From Aplectana chamaeleonis (taxonomy: Eukaryota > Nematoda > Chromadorea > Rhabditida > Cosmocercidae), in the NCBI GenBank assembly GCA_029168955.1, contig JAPDOI010000897.1, forward strand, positions 62,001 through 126,000: a DNA stretch of 64,000 nt. Direction: 5' to 3'. Positions 1 to 11,297 of this stretch are shown here, one piece after another. The notes beneath the pieces were generated by a model that did no database searches, was not told the DNA's origin, and saw only the letters and a program-made list of their open reading frames with translations. A program made the translations under genes and the position numbers. How positions within the stretch are numbered: the stretch's first letter is position 1; every line of letters begins with the position of its first letter.

Positions 1-940
1 TTTTTTTTTGAGGGTCCGCGACGCAGTTGCTTTGGTGCATTGGTAGAGCCACTCGAAGTGTTTCAAATTCTTACCTTGAGATATGTGTACAAAATATTTT
101 CCTTAAACGATGCGCATATGAGTGTGTAACAGTGTTTCTATATATTTTCAGCACTAACTGCGGGCGGTGGATTAGTTTCATTTTGATAAGACGGCAAACA
201 CTTCACAAATTCAACTGCATCAATGGCCGAAACCACACCATTACCCAAATCTCGGACGCCAGACTTGAGTTGCACACTTCCAAAAAAAAAAAACGATAGA
301 ATTCTTTTTCAAGAACGAAAATAGACTATCTAGTTTATCATCATTCTTATAGGTTTTTAACTATCCATTTCAGTTGAATGCAGGACATTCTTTGAATTTA
401 TGCATTACTCGACGAGTTGCGGAATGTCTTTTTCGCACCTAGCGTTACCTTTTCAAGAACACCTTGTAAATAATTCATCCAGAAATTCTCAAATTTTCGT
501 TCACTCGAAATTTCCTTCCGATAAATTTTTTGTTTTTCAAATAAAGTTTTGTTTGAAAATATCAAAAAAAAGTTAACAAAGTTAATACAAATGCAAACTT
601 TTGTCAGATCACACGCAATTGATTGATTGAGGCTAATGATTAAACTAACATGTCTTTTCGAGAGTGGTCCTGAAAACTCACGGAGCTCACAAAAAATTAC
701 GAGAATTAGGATTTACAAGGAAAATTTAAAAAATTGCATTTTGATCGTGTTTCGAACAAGCAAAATATTACGAAGTTCCCTTTGAAAGCTCTTCCTAATG
801 AATAAAATAAATAGCATCACTTGTATAACCTTTCCGATCCCTCGTCTTTCCACCGTAAACGTCGTTCGTGTCCAAATGTAGAAAATACTTATGCGGACGA
901 AGGTCACGCATAATGTATGTGTAAGCAGAGGGCAGCTTTC
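1..940. other. A/T-rich stretch without a recognisable gene
   Basis: Open frames here are short (90 and 64 codons), have no recognisable motif and no matching splice-site pattern. I see no tandem or inverted structure and no RNA gene. Confidence 0.4.
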
Positions 941-954
941 GTTAAACCGGCAAC

Positions 955-1110
955 AAACCGTGGCACCTATTTCGCGGTTCGTAGCCGGCCAGGAGGTGGC
1001 GGTTAATACGTGTTAATTTGGCGGCTCTACTGCATTTAATTCGCGGTATGTTGGCGGCTTGGAGGTGGCGGTTTATTCGCGGTTAACACACCATTTACTA
1101 CCACCCCAGG
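955..1110. repeat. GC-rich dispersed repeat with GCGGTT motifs
   Basis: Several copies of a GGCGGTT/GCGGTTAA motif end in TTACTACCACCCCAG near 1,092-1,106. A related segment at about 36,560-36,667 ends in the same TTACTACCACCCCAGA, so this is a dispersed family with a shared 3' end. Superfamily unknown. Confidence 0.45.
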
Positions 1111-1194
1111 TTTGCAATAAGCATCGTGTATTACACCCGTATCAAAAATTTATATTGTTTCTATGGGAGCACAGAAGTTAAAAATTCAAAAAGT

Positions 1195-1345
1195 GACTTT
1201 CAAGAACTTGTTGTTACAAATGTTTTTGCCTCAAATTCTCACACCTGTAGTGTTTTCATGACAACGCGGCAGGCAGTGTGCTATGAGCAGCGCACCTTGG
1301 TGGAGGAGCGCAGGCTGCCAGTAACGGCGCACCCCCACGCAGAAA
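1195..1345 (+). repeat. Dispersed repeat V, copy 1
   Basis: About 150 bp from the ACTTGTTGTTACAAATG stretch to the AACGGCG stretch match 60,855-61,000 in the same orientation, with shared blocks such as CGGCAGGCAGTGTG and GCACCTTGGTGG. The overlapping 86-codon frame is not conserved in the other copy, so it is not called a gene. Confidence 0.55.
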
Positions 1346-1540
1346 AGTTTTGCGAATTCTTCCGTACAATGCCGGACATGCTATGACATGGTTTGCAAAT
1401 CATTATTCTTCTAGAAAGCATTGCTAAATCGACACGCAGCAGTCCAGGGTCGGCACGCGTGCTCGAACAAAGTGAAAACCTGACCGCGCGCAAATAGCGG
1501 ACCGCCACCGGGATGGGCGTTAGTCGAATCGGTTTCCGCT

Positions 1541-2390
1541 CGTGGTCAGTCCGTAAGCTCCCGCGGTCAGTCCGCGAGCTCCCGCGATCAGTCCGCGAGC
1601 TCCCGCGGTCAGTCCTCGAGCTCCCGCGGTCAGTACGCGAGCTCACGCGGTCAGTCCGCGAGTTCCCACGGTAAGTCCGCGAGCTCCCGCCGTCAGTCCG
1701 CGAGCTCCCGCGGTCAGTCCTCGAGCTCCCGCGGTCAGTACGCGAGCTCACGCGGTCAGTCCGCGAGTTCCCACGGTAAGTCCGCGAGCTCCCGCCGTCA
1801 GTCCGCGAGCTCCCGCCGTCAGTCCTCGAGCTCCCGCGGTCAGTACGCGAACTCCCGCGGTAGGTCAAGAAAGCACCGCTGTCAGTCCGGAATGCCTGGC
1901 GGTAGGTCCGTATTTAAGCACGGTCAGCCCGCTAGCTCCCGCGGTCGGTCTGCGAGCTCCCGCGGTCAGTCCCCGAGCTTCCGCGGTCAGTACGCGAGCT
2001 CACGCGGTCAGTCCGCCAGCTCCCACGGTAAGTCCGCGAGCTCACGCCGTCAGTCCTTGAGCTCCCGCGGTCAGTACGCAAACTCCCGCGGTCGGTCCAG
2101 AAAGCACCGCTGTCAGTCCGGAATGCCTGGCGGTAAGTCCGTATTTGAACACGGTCAGTCCTCGAGCTCCCGCGGTCAGTACGCGAGCTCACGCGGTCAG
2201 TCCGCGAGCTCCCACGGTAAGTCCGCGAGCTCCCTCCGTCAGTCCGCGAGCTCCCGCCGTCAGTCCGCGAGCTCCCGCGGTCAGTCTGCGAGCTCCCGCG
2301 GTCAGTCCGCGAGCTCCCGCGGTCAGTCCCCGAGCTTCCGCGGTCAGTCCGCGAGCTCCCGCGGTCGGTCGAAAGGACCCCACCGTCAAT
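1541..2390. repeat. 21-bp GC-rich minisatellite with 105-bp and 231-bp higher-order repeats
   Basis: Tandem units of the form GCGAGCTCCCGCGGTCAGTCC (21 bp, written here up to one shift) fill about 850 bp, with frequent GAGCTC sites. A five-unit block repeats at a 105-bp spacing: GTACGCGAGCTCACGCGG occurs at 1,633 and 1,738. A variant block with AAGCACCGCTGTCAGTCC recurs at 1,871 and 2,102, a 231-bp (11-unit) spacing. Because 21 is divisible by three and the unit has no stop, several frames on both strands stay open: the + strand encodes seven-residue ASSRGQS-type repeats and the - strand RGSSRTD-type repeats. I read these as a consequence of the array and not as proteins, because nothing supports a start, splice sites or a preferred frame. 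Confidence 0.9.
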
Positions 2391-3352
2391 GCTGAAGGTC
2401 ACGCGGTTGGCGCACAAGTTCGTGCGGTTGATCAAAGTTTATCCACGGTCGGTCCGCAAGCTTCCGCGATTTATATTGATTGATACACTGTCAGATCAGA
2501 AGCCCCCCCACGTCTCCGTGATTATTCCTGTCGTTTCCGCGTTTGGCTTACAAGCAGTCGTATCCCCGAGAAATCCGGGTCTCTGCGTGTCTCTGCATGT
2601 GGCGTGCAGTCTACGGCAGAAAATCCCAGTATGATGGACCACTCCGCGTCGACCACCATATCTAAACAGCCACGCAGAGAAGAAAAAGAAAGATGGAGAG
2701 AAAGAATTCAGTCATGATAATGGCATGGTGTGATAACTCTGCCAATTCGAGACTTGATGCCTCAGCAAAAGAGACTTGATGCTCATGTACAAGTCGGCAT
2801 GAAGTCGTAATTTGCCGCGTTAAATTTACTGTATGGGTGAATTTGTCGCTAGGATAGGTGAAAATGAGGTGAATATCCCGTGAAAATGGTGCGAACTGGC
2901 AGCGAGAGAGGGTCCAATTTACCGCGAAAATGAGGTGAATATACCTTGAAAAATGGGTGAGTTTACCTCGAAAATCTCATGAATTTGAAGGTCCACAGCC
3001 CAGGAAGCCCCGCCTTGTCCGCAACATGGGCGTAATCTTCACCGAGGTCTTCGGTGAGGAGACACCCTCTGCGGACCGCGGCGTAACTCGTCCCCCCCCG
3101 CCGTGAGGATACCCACTGTATCCTCCCAGCAGCCAAAATTATGCTGTCCTCCGGAGAGTGACCCGAAGTCACCTTTCAGGGCCGGCATCAGAATGCCGAT
3201 TGAGGACTCTAGTGAGATGAGGCGGTCTTTATACCGGCTGTGCTCATAGTAAACACATCGAGACGTGATTAATCGTTTTATCATGTTTTCACTGAGATGT
3301 TTTCACTTGTGTAGAGATTTCTGAGATGCCAGCACCGGCGGTAATTTCACCC

Positions 3353-3460
3353 TTTGCGCTGATTGATATCCAACCGCTCAACAACTGATATGCACTAACA
3401 TGTTAGCGCTAGCGGTATTTTAACTCTTTGCGCTGACTGATATCCAACCACTCAGCAAAT
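3353..3460. repeat. Short direct repeat, 76-bp spacing
   Basis: CTTTGCGCTGATTGATATCC followed by AACCGCTCA at about 3,353 is repeated almost exactly at about 3,429 (CTTTGCGCTGACTGATATCC). Two units only. Confidence 0.6.
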
Positions 3461-3840
3461 TCACAATTTGCGCGGATAAGTTCTGATGACGGCGCTAACG
3501 TCCCCGTCAGACTTCGTCGAAAAACCTGCTGAGTCCGACTGAGTCCGAATGAATCCGGGGTGGAAAAACCTGCTGAGTCTGACTGAGGGCTGTAGTAAAC
3601 CCCCTCAAAAATGAAGTTAAGATGATCTTAACGATCGTATGAGGAAATGTTGGAATGATCTGTAAAATTGTCTTGATGATATGGTGAAGGATATGAATCT
3701 TATCTGTAAGCGCAACATTCAGATGATGAACATTTTTAAGATGATGCTAATTTCATCAGATTAGCTGAACTTCTACAGATCATCTGAACAGAGGAAAGCG
3801 AGAGAGCACGCACTCCCGCAGAAGCTCGTCTTATCTCTAA

Positions 3841-4123
3841 AGCGCCTTTCACAGTCTGCCGGACGACGCCGTCCGGTACGTTATAAGATAGGGCTGCGGG
3901 GTCGGTGCTGCCCGCACTGCGATGTCGGCCGACCGACGTTGCATTGCGGTGAAATCATTGACACGACGCCGGAGCACGTTATGACGGGCCAAAACGTGTT
4001 GGTTTCGCCTCATATTTTGTACTTAAAAGTCGGAACTAACGGTTGTTCACCGCAGCTTCCCTCGCACTGCGGCACTATTATAATGTGTCGGACGGCAACG
4101 TCCGGCAGACTGTGAAAGGCGCT
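3841..4123. mobile_element. MITE I, TAA-flanked (PIF/Harbinger-like)
   Basis: A 283-bp element lies inside H. Its arms begin AGCGCCTTTCACAGTCTGCC, are over 40 bp long and are nearly perfectly inverted. The direct TAA on both sides (3,838-3,840 and 4,124-4,126) fits the 3-bp TWA duplication of PIF/Harbinger elements. No coding capacity. Confidence 0.75.
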
Positions 4124-4446
4124 TAAGAGTAACCCAGGAGCGCCTCTTATTCTTCAGATGAAATACCAGTTATCATAATCAGCTATCACAAAACAACAAA
4201 CATCTCATTTCATTCATTGAGAAAGAAAGCATGGAGCTGGTCGATTAGAGAATGACCACCTGCAGAATGAGGGCCGGCTTTTCTTATTCTCACACGTATA
4301 ATCATGCGTTATCATATCATGAATATGCGAGGACGACCGCTTTAGGGCGAATCATCGCTGATGGAATGAATACGGGCCTAAGTTCAGCGACTAGTTGTGA
4401 CTGATAGCGATAATTATGAATCAATACGGAATTAAGATCATCTGAA

Positions 4447-4619
4447 AATTGTCTGGGGTGAAACATTCCCATGGTAAAAGGCTTCCATGGAGACGTAGCC
4501 ACAACCGCGTGGAAGCAATTTACAGTTATAATTCGTGGCCATGGGCAACAGGTTTGTCCATGGAAAGGCTATTTGCCCTCCCACGGCATCATGGAAACAT
4601 TCTTGGAACGCACCCCTGG
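4447..4619. repeat. J-family palindromic repeat, copy 1
   Basis: A block rich in CCATGG and ending TTCTTGGAACGCACCCCTG. Related blocks are at 34,001-34,170, 44,305-44,362, 46,350-46,389 and 59,266-59,525. The end CAGGGGTGCGTTCC resembles hAT termini, but no 8-bp duplication could be matched here. Confidence 0.6.
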
Positions 4620-4847
4620 AAGAATATCGGAACATCTTATCGAATTAATATCAGATCATCTGATAGGGGGGGTTTACTACAGCCCTGAGTCCGGTTGCCC
4701 CCAGCGCCAACCGCAAAATACGCAATCGATAGTCAGCGGCAGCAGTACGTGGGGCAGAGGGCAGACGACGAGAGTCGAGATGCGGCGGGACTCGTCAGGT
4801 CGCAGTCGGCCAAAAAGAATGCACCCAAATCACGTGAGAAACACTTA

Positions 4848-4994
4848 ACGTCGGCATGGATCCTGAAGAGACTTCTCGTTCACTGTTGAAGGTTGGCGAA
4901 AACTCGGTGCCATATGCTATAGCATAGGTGCACCGAGTTTGCGCCAACCTCCTATGGGGTGACGGAAAGTTTCTTCAGGATCAATGCCGATGTT
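4848..4994. mobile_element. MITE F, copy 1
   Basis: A palindromic element of about 147 bp. The outer arms read TAACGTCGGCATGGATCC and its inverse, and an inner hairpin contains CTCGGTG / CACCGAG and GTTGGCG / CGCCAAC. Other copies are at 11,767-11,920, 34,605-34,752 and 63,846-64,000. Confidence 0.7.
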
Positions 4995-5299
4995 ATATCG
5001 ACCGGGTGGGGTGAGGATGATTCCGGTGGGACTCAGTCGGTGCATTGGCCCCGCCCTTCTACGCATGAGAACCATCAGTATCGACCGGGGGATTGCGCTG
5101 GGCATCAGACGGTCGCAGTCGGACTCAGTGGGTTGATTTTTTGCACCCGTTTCCCACAAATTCGGTGCGTATCGACCGGGTGGGACTCAGTAGATCCACC
5201 GACTATGACGGGGGCCTAAAGGTGAATTTGATGCCTAATGATAACGGAGCGTGATAAAGGCCACTTTCCCCGAAGCATCAAGTCTCGAGTTGGCAAAGA

Positions 5300-5760
5300 A
5301 TGCAGACAACAGATGGAGTTGATTCATCTTCAACAAATCATTGGTGTCTCACGACTTCAAATCCACCGTGACAACACCCATGAAATGTCAAAATGACGCA
5401 ACCGTGTTGAATTTCAACTTGAGGGGGAGGGGAGGATGAGAGTCAAGAAATTATGTACATGACATCAGAACTCACCTAGATTTTAACGAGTAAACATAAA
5501 TATGTACAGCACGGCTAGTCGAAAAAAATCAAAAGTTTCTATTGTGATAGAAAGCGCTCTGTTTCAAAATGCACAGATTTCTGGCCAATGCGCGGACTTC
5601 ATTGTGATAAGGACTGTAAGCTCAAAGTTATCAAAAGCAAAGCGAAAAAATCAGAAGAAGTCTTGCAAACGTCTCAAAAAGTTCATTCAAGCAACGATTC
5701 AGGATCCATATAGAGTTCTGAGGGCTGCGAGTTCCAGCAATAATAGGGAATAAAGTGCAG
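5300..5760. other. No supported gene; one lysine-rich open frame
   Basis: An 83-codon + strand frame at 5,502-5,753 is basic and serine-rich (KKSK, KRKNQKKSCKR) but has no family signature. A plausible exon or chance; I could not decide. Confidence 0.25.
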
Positions 5761-5773
5761 CTAAACGCTTCGT

Positions 5774-5936
5774 AGACTCTGTTTCAGTTCAAGTGAACTC
5801 CTGTTTTCCATTATCACACCGCGGAGCTGTGGCTTTTTGGTCGGAACCTCCTTATCACTAGTTATACCTCACCGAGGCTCACCGCTACGCTGGTGGTAAT
5901 CGAAATCGACAGTTCACTACGGATGTACCAGAGCTT
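5774..5936 (-). mobile_element. MITE E, copy 1
   Basis: One of three copies (others at 15,730-15,893 and 50,886-51,049). The TA-flanked ends read AGACTCTG and CAGAG-TTTA. Conserved internal blocks are TTATCAC, GCCACCGC and GGTAATCGAAA. It is inverted relative to the other two. Confidence 0.6.
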
Positions 5937-6289
5937 AGTTGCTCTTTATACCCTATCATTGTCGCAACGCGGCTCCCAGAACTTTATATGAGCATTTATA
6001 CTTTGTAAAGCGTGGAAAACCTATTTCGTAGCCCAGCACGGGTTTTAATTTTTATTTTTTGTAGCTTTTTTCAACAACGCAAAATTCCAAGGAGACTTTG
6101 CAGCTTCGTTTAAGGATTCGACTTAGAGGGCAAAAATTTTATGAGCAAAGAACGGGTGGTTTTTCAAAAATCGTCTGGAAAATTTTTCCGAAAATTTTTG
6201 TTTCCAAGACAGTTCGATGGAATTTTTTCATGACCTAGGCAGATCATTTTATTAAGAAAAGTGATATTCTAAAGGAGGTCATCTAACGA

Positions 6290-6450
6290 AGAAAACGTTT
6301 CAAAATTAATGATAAAAAATATACTGAATGCAAAAAAACAGGATTGAGAAAACGTCAAATTTTGAAGTTGCAAGCCTTTAGGGAACCTTCGCTATTCCCC
6401 ACTCAAGTATCCTAAACAACCTTCACCTCTCGGACCGCTGTCTCTACCCC
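6290..6450 (-). repeat. Dispersed repeat P, copy 1
   Basis: This stretch matches, inverted, the + strand segments at 26,320-26,480 and 26,647-26,763. Shared blocks are GACTTGCAACTTCAAAATTT, GAACCTTCG and TTCTGCATTCAATATATTTT. Confidence 0.65.
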
Positions 6451-6900
6451 AACGAACCTATAGGGGTGTGCAGAGTTGCAGAGACTGGCGAATGGTCGCC
6501 GAGCGTCAGCCTTGACGCGGCGACAAAAATGTTTCAAAACATTATCGTCGCGGCGTCGGTTGCCGCTCGCTGGCAGTGATGTAGGGCCGTCGCGGCGTCA
6601 ATACACTCTGCGGTGCCCCTGGTCGCCCTTCACGCCGCGTCGGTCGCCATCGTCGCCCATTGTAATCGATATTACATCACTCAGTGCTGTTCGTCGCTGC
6701 GAGCAACGCCGCGAATTCAACTCTGCGGACCCCTTATGGGCGGAACAAAACCTGACGCAGCGTTGGGCACCAAGACTTCACAGAATTGCCGCGATGCCGC
6801 CGCCGGCCCCATTGTTCTTCCGTTGCGTGCAACCTCCCTTATTCGACGTCAAAATTTTCTGTAACCTGTTTTCATTGCATTTTGGGTGTTATAAGTGTTT
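6450..6900. repeat. GC-rich dispersed repeat Q, copy 1
   Basis: A GTCGCGGCGTC-rich block resembles 7,170-7,520 in order of motifs (CGCTGGC, AATACACT, TGCGG, CCCTTTAT). Long frames in it are not conserved between the two copies. Confidence 0.4.
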
Positions 6901-7169
6901 CAGGAATGGCACTCTACTTTCCGTGAAAAGTAAACAAAAATAGAGGAAAACAGAGAACTGAACGTAAGTAAAAAAACGTGCTGTTCAGTATATTTTTCCC
7001 CGTGACACCGCGAATAGACTTCAATTTGTTACGTTCGCAAAGATGTACAGCTATGTAGAAAGATCACATTAGAATAAACATAGAGAACCTATAGGGCATT
7101 GAAACTGTAACAAATCTGGAAAATTATACATTTTTCGAACATGCTCCAGTAATTTTTTTCGTTTTCAAT

Positions 7170-7520
7170 GAAATCCAGGCAGAATGTGGTGAGGCGATCG
7201 AATGCACGAAATAACGGAGAAAAAAAATCGAATCGATCAACTGCGGCACTTCTCGCCGATGACGGAAATGGTCCTGACCATTTCTTGCCGCTGTTCGCTG
7301 GCGGCGTCGCTGCGGGCATCGCTCGTGTCGCGGTGGCGAATACACTTTGCGAGGTCACTACGTCGCCAGCCTCGCCCGACACGTCGCCGGTGTCGCCCGC
7401 TGGAGCCCCCCGTTGCTCATCATTGGAGCCCCCCGTTGCTCATCATTGTCCTGTCGCAGCGAAACTCGCCGCGGTGCCACTCTGCAGAGCCCTTTATTTG
7501 GCAGAATACTGATATTGCGG
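7170..7520. repeat. GC-rich dispersed repeat Q, copy 2, with a 23-bp tandem duplication
   Basis: Diverged second copy of the 6,450-6,900 block. TGGAGCCCCCCGTTGCTCAT is exactly tandemly doubled at 7,401 and 7,424. Confidence 0.45.
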
Positions 7521-7539
7521 AGCCTCATTGTAAATTGAA

Positions 7540-8540
7540 TTTTTTTGTCAAAAGAGGCTACAAAATCTGCAAAAGTTCGCAAAACGTGCTATGCACCAGA
7601 AGCTCACCAGATCAAAAGTCCAAGAAGGAATTTTCACGATTTTTTGGGACCGTTTTCTCGGAAATTTTCGTGTATTGTTGCAGATTTCGGAGCCTCGTTT
7701 GACAATAAAAAATTCAAGCTATTATTATTGTATTGTAACAATTGTTGCCATAAAGTATCAAACAATTACATAACCTCCGTTTTATTTCACGACCCGCTTT
7801 CGCTCTATCAATTTTTCTATCCTAAACTGCCGAAAGTGAGCTGTCAGACGTCTAAATATTAGTGCGCGAAATTTGGAAATTTTCAAAGGAAATTTTCAAA
7901 ATCTTGACGTCGGTTTCTTTGTCTGCCAAATCTGAATTTTCCACATTTCATTTTCACGATAGTGTGGTACTTCTTTCCAATTCGATTCGGATTATTTGTA
8001 TCTCAGAGAAATAAAATGGAGGCCCTTTCCAACGCCATTTTTCTTCTATCCAAAATCGGTACAAACCCGTGGCTCAAAATAACTTCCTACACTAGCTGTT
8101 AGAACAGACATTTCCCTTTCGAGCAACTAAGAGGCGGACCAAAGACGAAACGTTCTAACACTTGATGCGCAACGTCCAATAAAAAAACGCTAGGTTCTTA
8201 TGTCAGGCAAAAAAAGCAAGTGCTTCTGATAAATGAATAAAAACTTTAACAAAACTAGCGTACCTGTAAGAAAATGAACATTTCGTGTAGGGAAGAAACT
8301 TCAGTAAAAGGGATAGTTGAATAGTTGGAAGATAGAAGAAGGAATAAAGATGGAGTCGTGCCTAGCGTTGCAAATAATTTCGGCCGCTGCTGGCCACAAG
8401 CCAAGAGCAGCGGGGCGCTGATTAGCAATGGGGCGCGACACCTCGGTGTCAGGTGGTTTGTTACATGCCTTGACCTGAACCTCATTTTTCTACCTGGTTC
8501 TTATGATCCTTTTCCTAAGGTGGAGGAACTATTCACTTTT
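7540..8540. other. A/T-rich spacer, nothing recognised
   Basis: Frames of up to 105 codons are Lys/Phe/Ser-rich and look like chance. No inverted or tandem structure stands out. Confidence 0.35.
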
Positions 8541-8568
8541 TTTACATATGAGAAACATTCGGAAACGC

Positions 8569-10232
8569 AATTACTCAGAACTTTTTAAACAATTTGTTCG
8601 CCAATTATTGAACAAGTAACGAATTGTCTAAGTTAAATGTTTGTAGCTGGTGCTAAGGCAGGTCTAATGTCGCGCTGAGCTAGGTGGCAAATTGTCCGTA
8701 CCGGTAGGAACGAACAACAAATCAGATGATTGTCTTGTAATTGTCCATAACCTTGTCGGAAACATATCCATGACTTCCGCGGACAATTTTCCCACTACCT
8801 CACCAACAAATAACGCCATGGTTTCCACATCTAGTTTTACACTTGTTCATACCTAGTTTGATAGTTGATTATAGCATCACAGACAAGTTGCCCCCCCCCC
8901 ACATTCAAAATATCGACGCTATTGTTTTCATATCCCATTTTGCCAACAAATTTGAGTCTTGCCCATATTACTCGTGCGACAACATTAAGAACATTCTCTC
9001 ACTCTTATACAAATGTTATAAACATCAAGCCTTCAACAAATTTATTCTTTTTAGAATACGAGACATAACCCGATAGTGGTGCATCCATGGATAAAGCAGA
9101 GCAGGTAGATAGTATCCGTAAGTTCACGAGAGATCGGCTTGCACGGCGGAATCTCCATATCGTAGCTGCGCGAATGTGAGTTCAACTCCGTCCGTATCCG
9201 CCGCTGTACGATGTCGAGTCGCCGTGGTTTCGAAATCATCGACGTCTACCTCACGAAGTCTGAAAGAGTTCATTACTACACATTTAAATGAATGGCAAAA
9301 ATGAAACATGTGATACACATCTTTTCTTCTGTATTTTCACATCATCCATGCGCGAAAGGGAGGGGCAGGTGTCACCTGCACTTTCTTCCGCATCACGCTC
9401 GTATAATAGTGGCCACTCCCTTCCATCGGTATGCTCTTCAGCAAGCCCGTTATATTCGGCGTGGGCGGGAACAGCTAATAAACTTCTGTTAACTACTTCA
9501 CTAAAAAAATTGTAGCGCTTGGTCATAAGCCTTGAACCCCTCCCCCTCTTTTTTTTCAAGACTGATGCCCCACTCACGTGGAAGTTGAGGACGAACGATT
9601 GGAAGTCGAAGATGAACGAAGCGCTGGTATTGTCTAGGCACAATATTGCAATGAGTTAGTCCAACCAAGTAGCGTAATAAAGACACTGTGAGAATGACGG
9701 ATCTTCCTCAACGCCTTAAAATTGAGAGATATTTGGGCATAGCACAGGAGACAATCAAGATAGAAGGCAAAACGATAAATGGCAAAAAAAGTTGGGCAGC
9801 GGAGGCATTATCACCATCGCGCTATCGATTAATAGAAGCTAGTGCTCAATTAATCCGCCTTGTTGTTCGTAACAAGTGCGTTCCAAAGTTTGTGGAATAG
9901 TTGTTCAATATGCTGCTTGTAAGTGGTCCGTACATTAGCCCAATTTAATGCTCTGCGTTATTTGTTCGTTGTTTTTTTGCGAGTTCCAATGTAGTTCGGA
10001 ATATGTCCGTTCCCAAAACTTATTGCCGATTACTTGTTTGTGCCCGTACCCGCGGCACTTTTTCGGAGTTCGTCGCCCGTTAATTGTCCGTGCGCCGTTG
10101 CGACCACCAACAATTAACGTTTGAATTAAGTAATTGAAAGGAACATTGTTCACGCAAAAATATGTTGTTTTACAATTGTTCGCGGTGTTTTATGTCGTTC
10201 TCAAATTGTTCAAAAAGTTCTGAGTAATTGGC
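8569..10232. mobile_element. Inverted-repeat element R
   Basis: CAATTACTCAGAACTTTTTA near 8,569 is inverted at 10,205-10,232 (AAAAAGTTCTGAGTAATTG), and AACAATTTGTTCG-type motifs are scattered near both ends. This gives a candidate element of about 1.66 kb. No transposase motif was seen in the interior. A 70-codon frame at 9,688-9,900 has ordinary protein-like composition but no recognised family. Confidence 0.5.
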
Positions 10233-10467
10233 TTTTTCGGGAATTTATCCCATTCATTCGAGAATTAAGATCATTTGTACTATTCCAAAGGTGGAAAAAA
10301 ACTTCCCGAGCAAACGGCTAGTTTTAGATGGGGATACTCGATTTCTCTCACAAATAATGCCTGATTTCTCTTGAGTATTACTCGAAAAGCTTTCAGTAAT
10401 AAGTTTCAAAGTAGCAACCGAAATATTTTCACGGTGCGAATTGAAAACGAATGAAAGATAAAATTAA

Positions 10468-10695
<228 letters not shown>

Positions 10696-10866
10696 CAAGC
10701 GCGGTTCGACCGCCGGTAAAAAATGAATGCGGTCGGAACGCGCTTGAACCGCCGCATCGTCGCGGTCAGCGTTATTTCAGATAGTTGCCCGCGGTCAGGT
10801 TTTCTCTTTGTCTGAGTGATTGCGTGTTTGGGAGGGGTTGGTGTAGGGGATAGGACTTAGGCGATT

Positions 10867-11202
10867 GTTATACCAAAAGTTTGCGACCGCGACAGGTGCG
10901 GTCAACTGTTACGAAGGGCCACACAGTAGAAAAATGCTGTCGCAGGAATAGCTTGCAGCACCTGTCGCGGTCGCTGGCTTGAAGAGGGGTGTTATGCCTA
11001 AAATGTGGAAACCGTGCGGTAATCGTTCGCCGTCGCGGCTGTCCGTCGCAGTGCACTGCGACGGGTGTCAGCGACAGCGACCCAGCCAAATCCAGTGCCC
11101 TGCCGGGTGTTTCTTGGCCCTGAGCGACGGCGACAGTTGGCCCTCAGCGACAGTGACGTCGCAGTGTTCTGCGACCGCGACGGGCCTGTCGTGGGGTATA
11201 AC
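10867..11202. mobile_element. Palindromic GC-rich MITE
   Basis: GTTATACC at the left is inverted at the right as GGTATAAC. Just inside, GCGACCGCGACAGG faces its near-inverse, and several GTCGCGGTCGC-type motifs fill the interior. It resembles the TTA-flanked element at 52,914-53,209 in its GTCGC-rich interior. Confidence 0.55.
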
Positions 11203-11297
11203 AATGGCTTTAGGCGCGCTTGATGATAGCAGTGGTAGGACTGGAGATCATTGATGAGACATTTCCTCGCCAAACCTAGCCGAGGCAGCGTCCATAC

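Larger units (their letters stand above)
3588..4684. mobile_element. Non-autonomous DNA element H with TIRs and CTGAG duplication
   Basis: The terminal inverted repeats read GGCTGTAGTAAACCCCC at the left and its complement at the right. The 5-bp CTGAG occurs directly on each side (3,583-3,587 and 4,685-4,689), consistent with a target duplication. Removing the element restores a CTGACTGAGTCCGG sequence that resembles the CCGACTGAGTCCGA just upstream, which supports a clean insertion. It has no transposase frame and contains element I and a J-type palindrome. Confidence 0.75.
3500..5217. mobile_element. Inverted-repeat element G (interrupted)
   Basis: The right end (GTATCGACCGGGTGGGACTC ... 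GACTATGACGGGGGCC, 5,170-5,216) is matched, degraded and inverted, by the CCCCGTCAGACTTCGTCG / CTGAGTCCGACTGAGTCC region at 3,500-3,600. A solo copy of the same end is at 48,688-48,746. Element H is inserted in its left part and palindrome F in its middle. Confidence 0.5.
2742..5293. mobile_element. Possible outer inverted-repeat element hosting nested insertions
   Basis: GCCAATTCGAGACTTGATGC near 2,742-2,761 is the inverse of GCATCAAGTCTCGAGTTGGC near 5,274-5,293. This suggests one interrupted element about 2.5 kb long that contains the nested elements listed below. Only about 20 bp of arm is clear, so the boundary is tentative. Confidence 0.4.

Noticed and set aside
20..60. tRNA-like A-box TTGGTAGAGCC
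   Set aside because: No matching B box or cloverleaf within the right distance.
1541..2390. CRISPR array
   Set aside because: Units are contiguous with no unique spacers, and the genome is eukaryotic.
1281..2483. Serine/arginine-rich repeat protein in the 21-bp array
   Set aside because: At least four frames are open; composition follows from the GC-rich unit.
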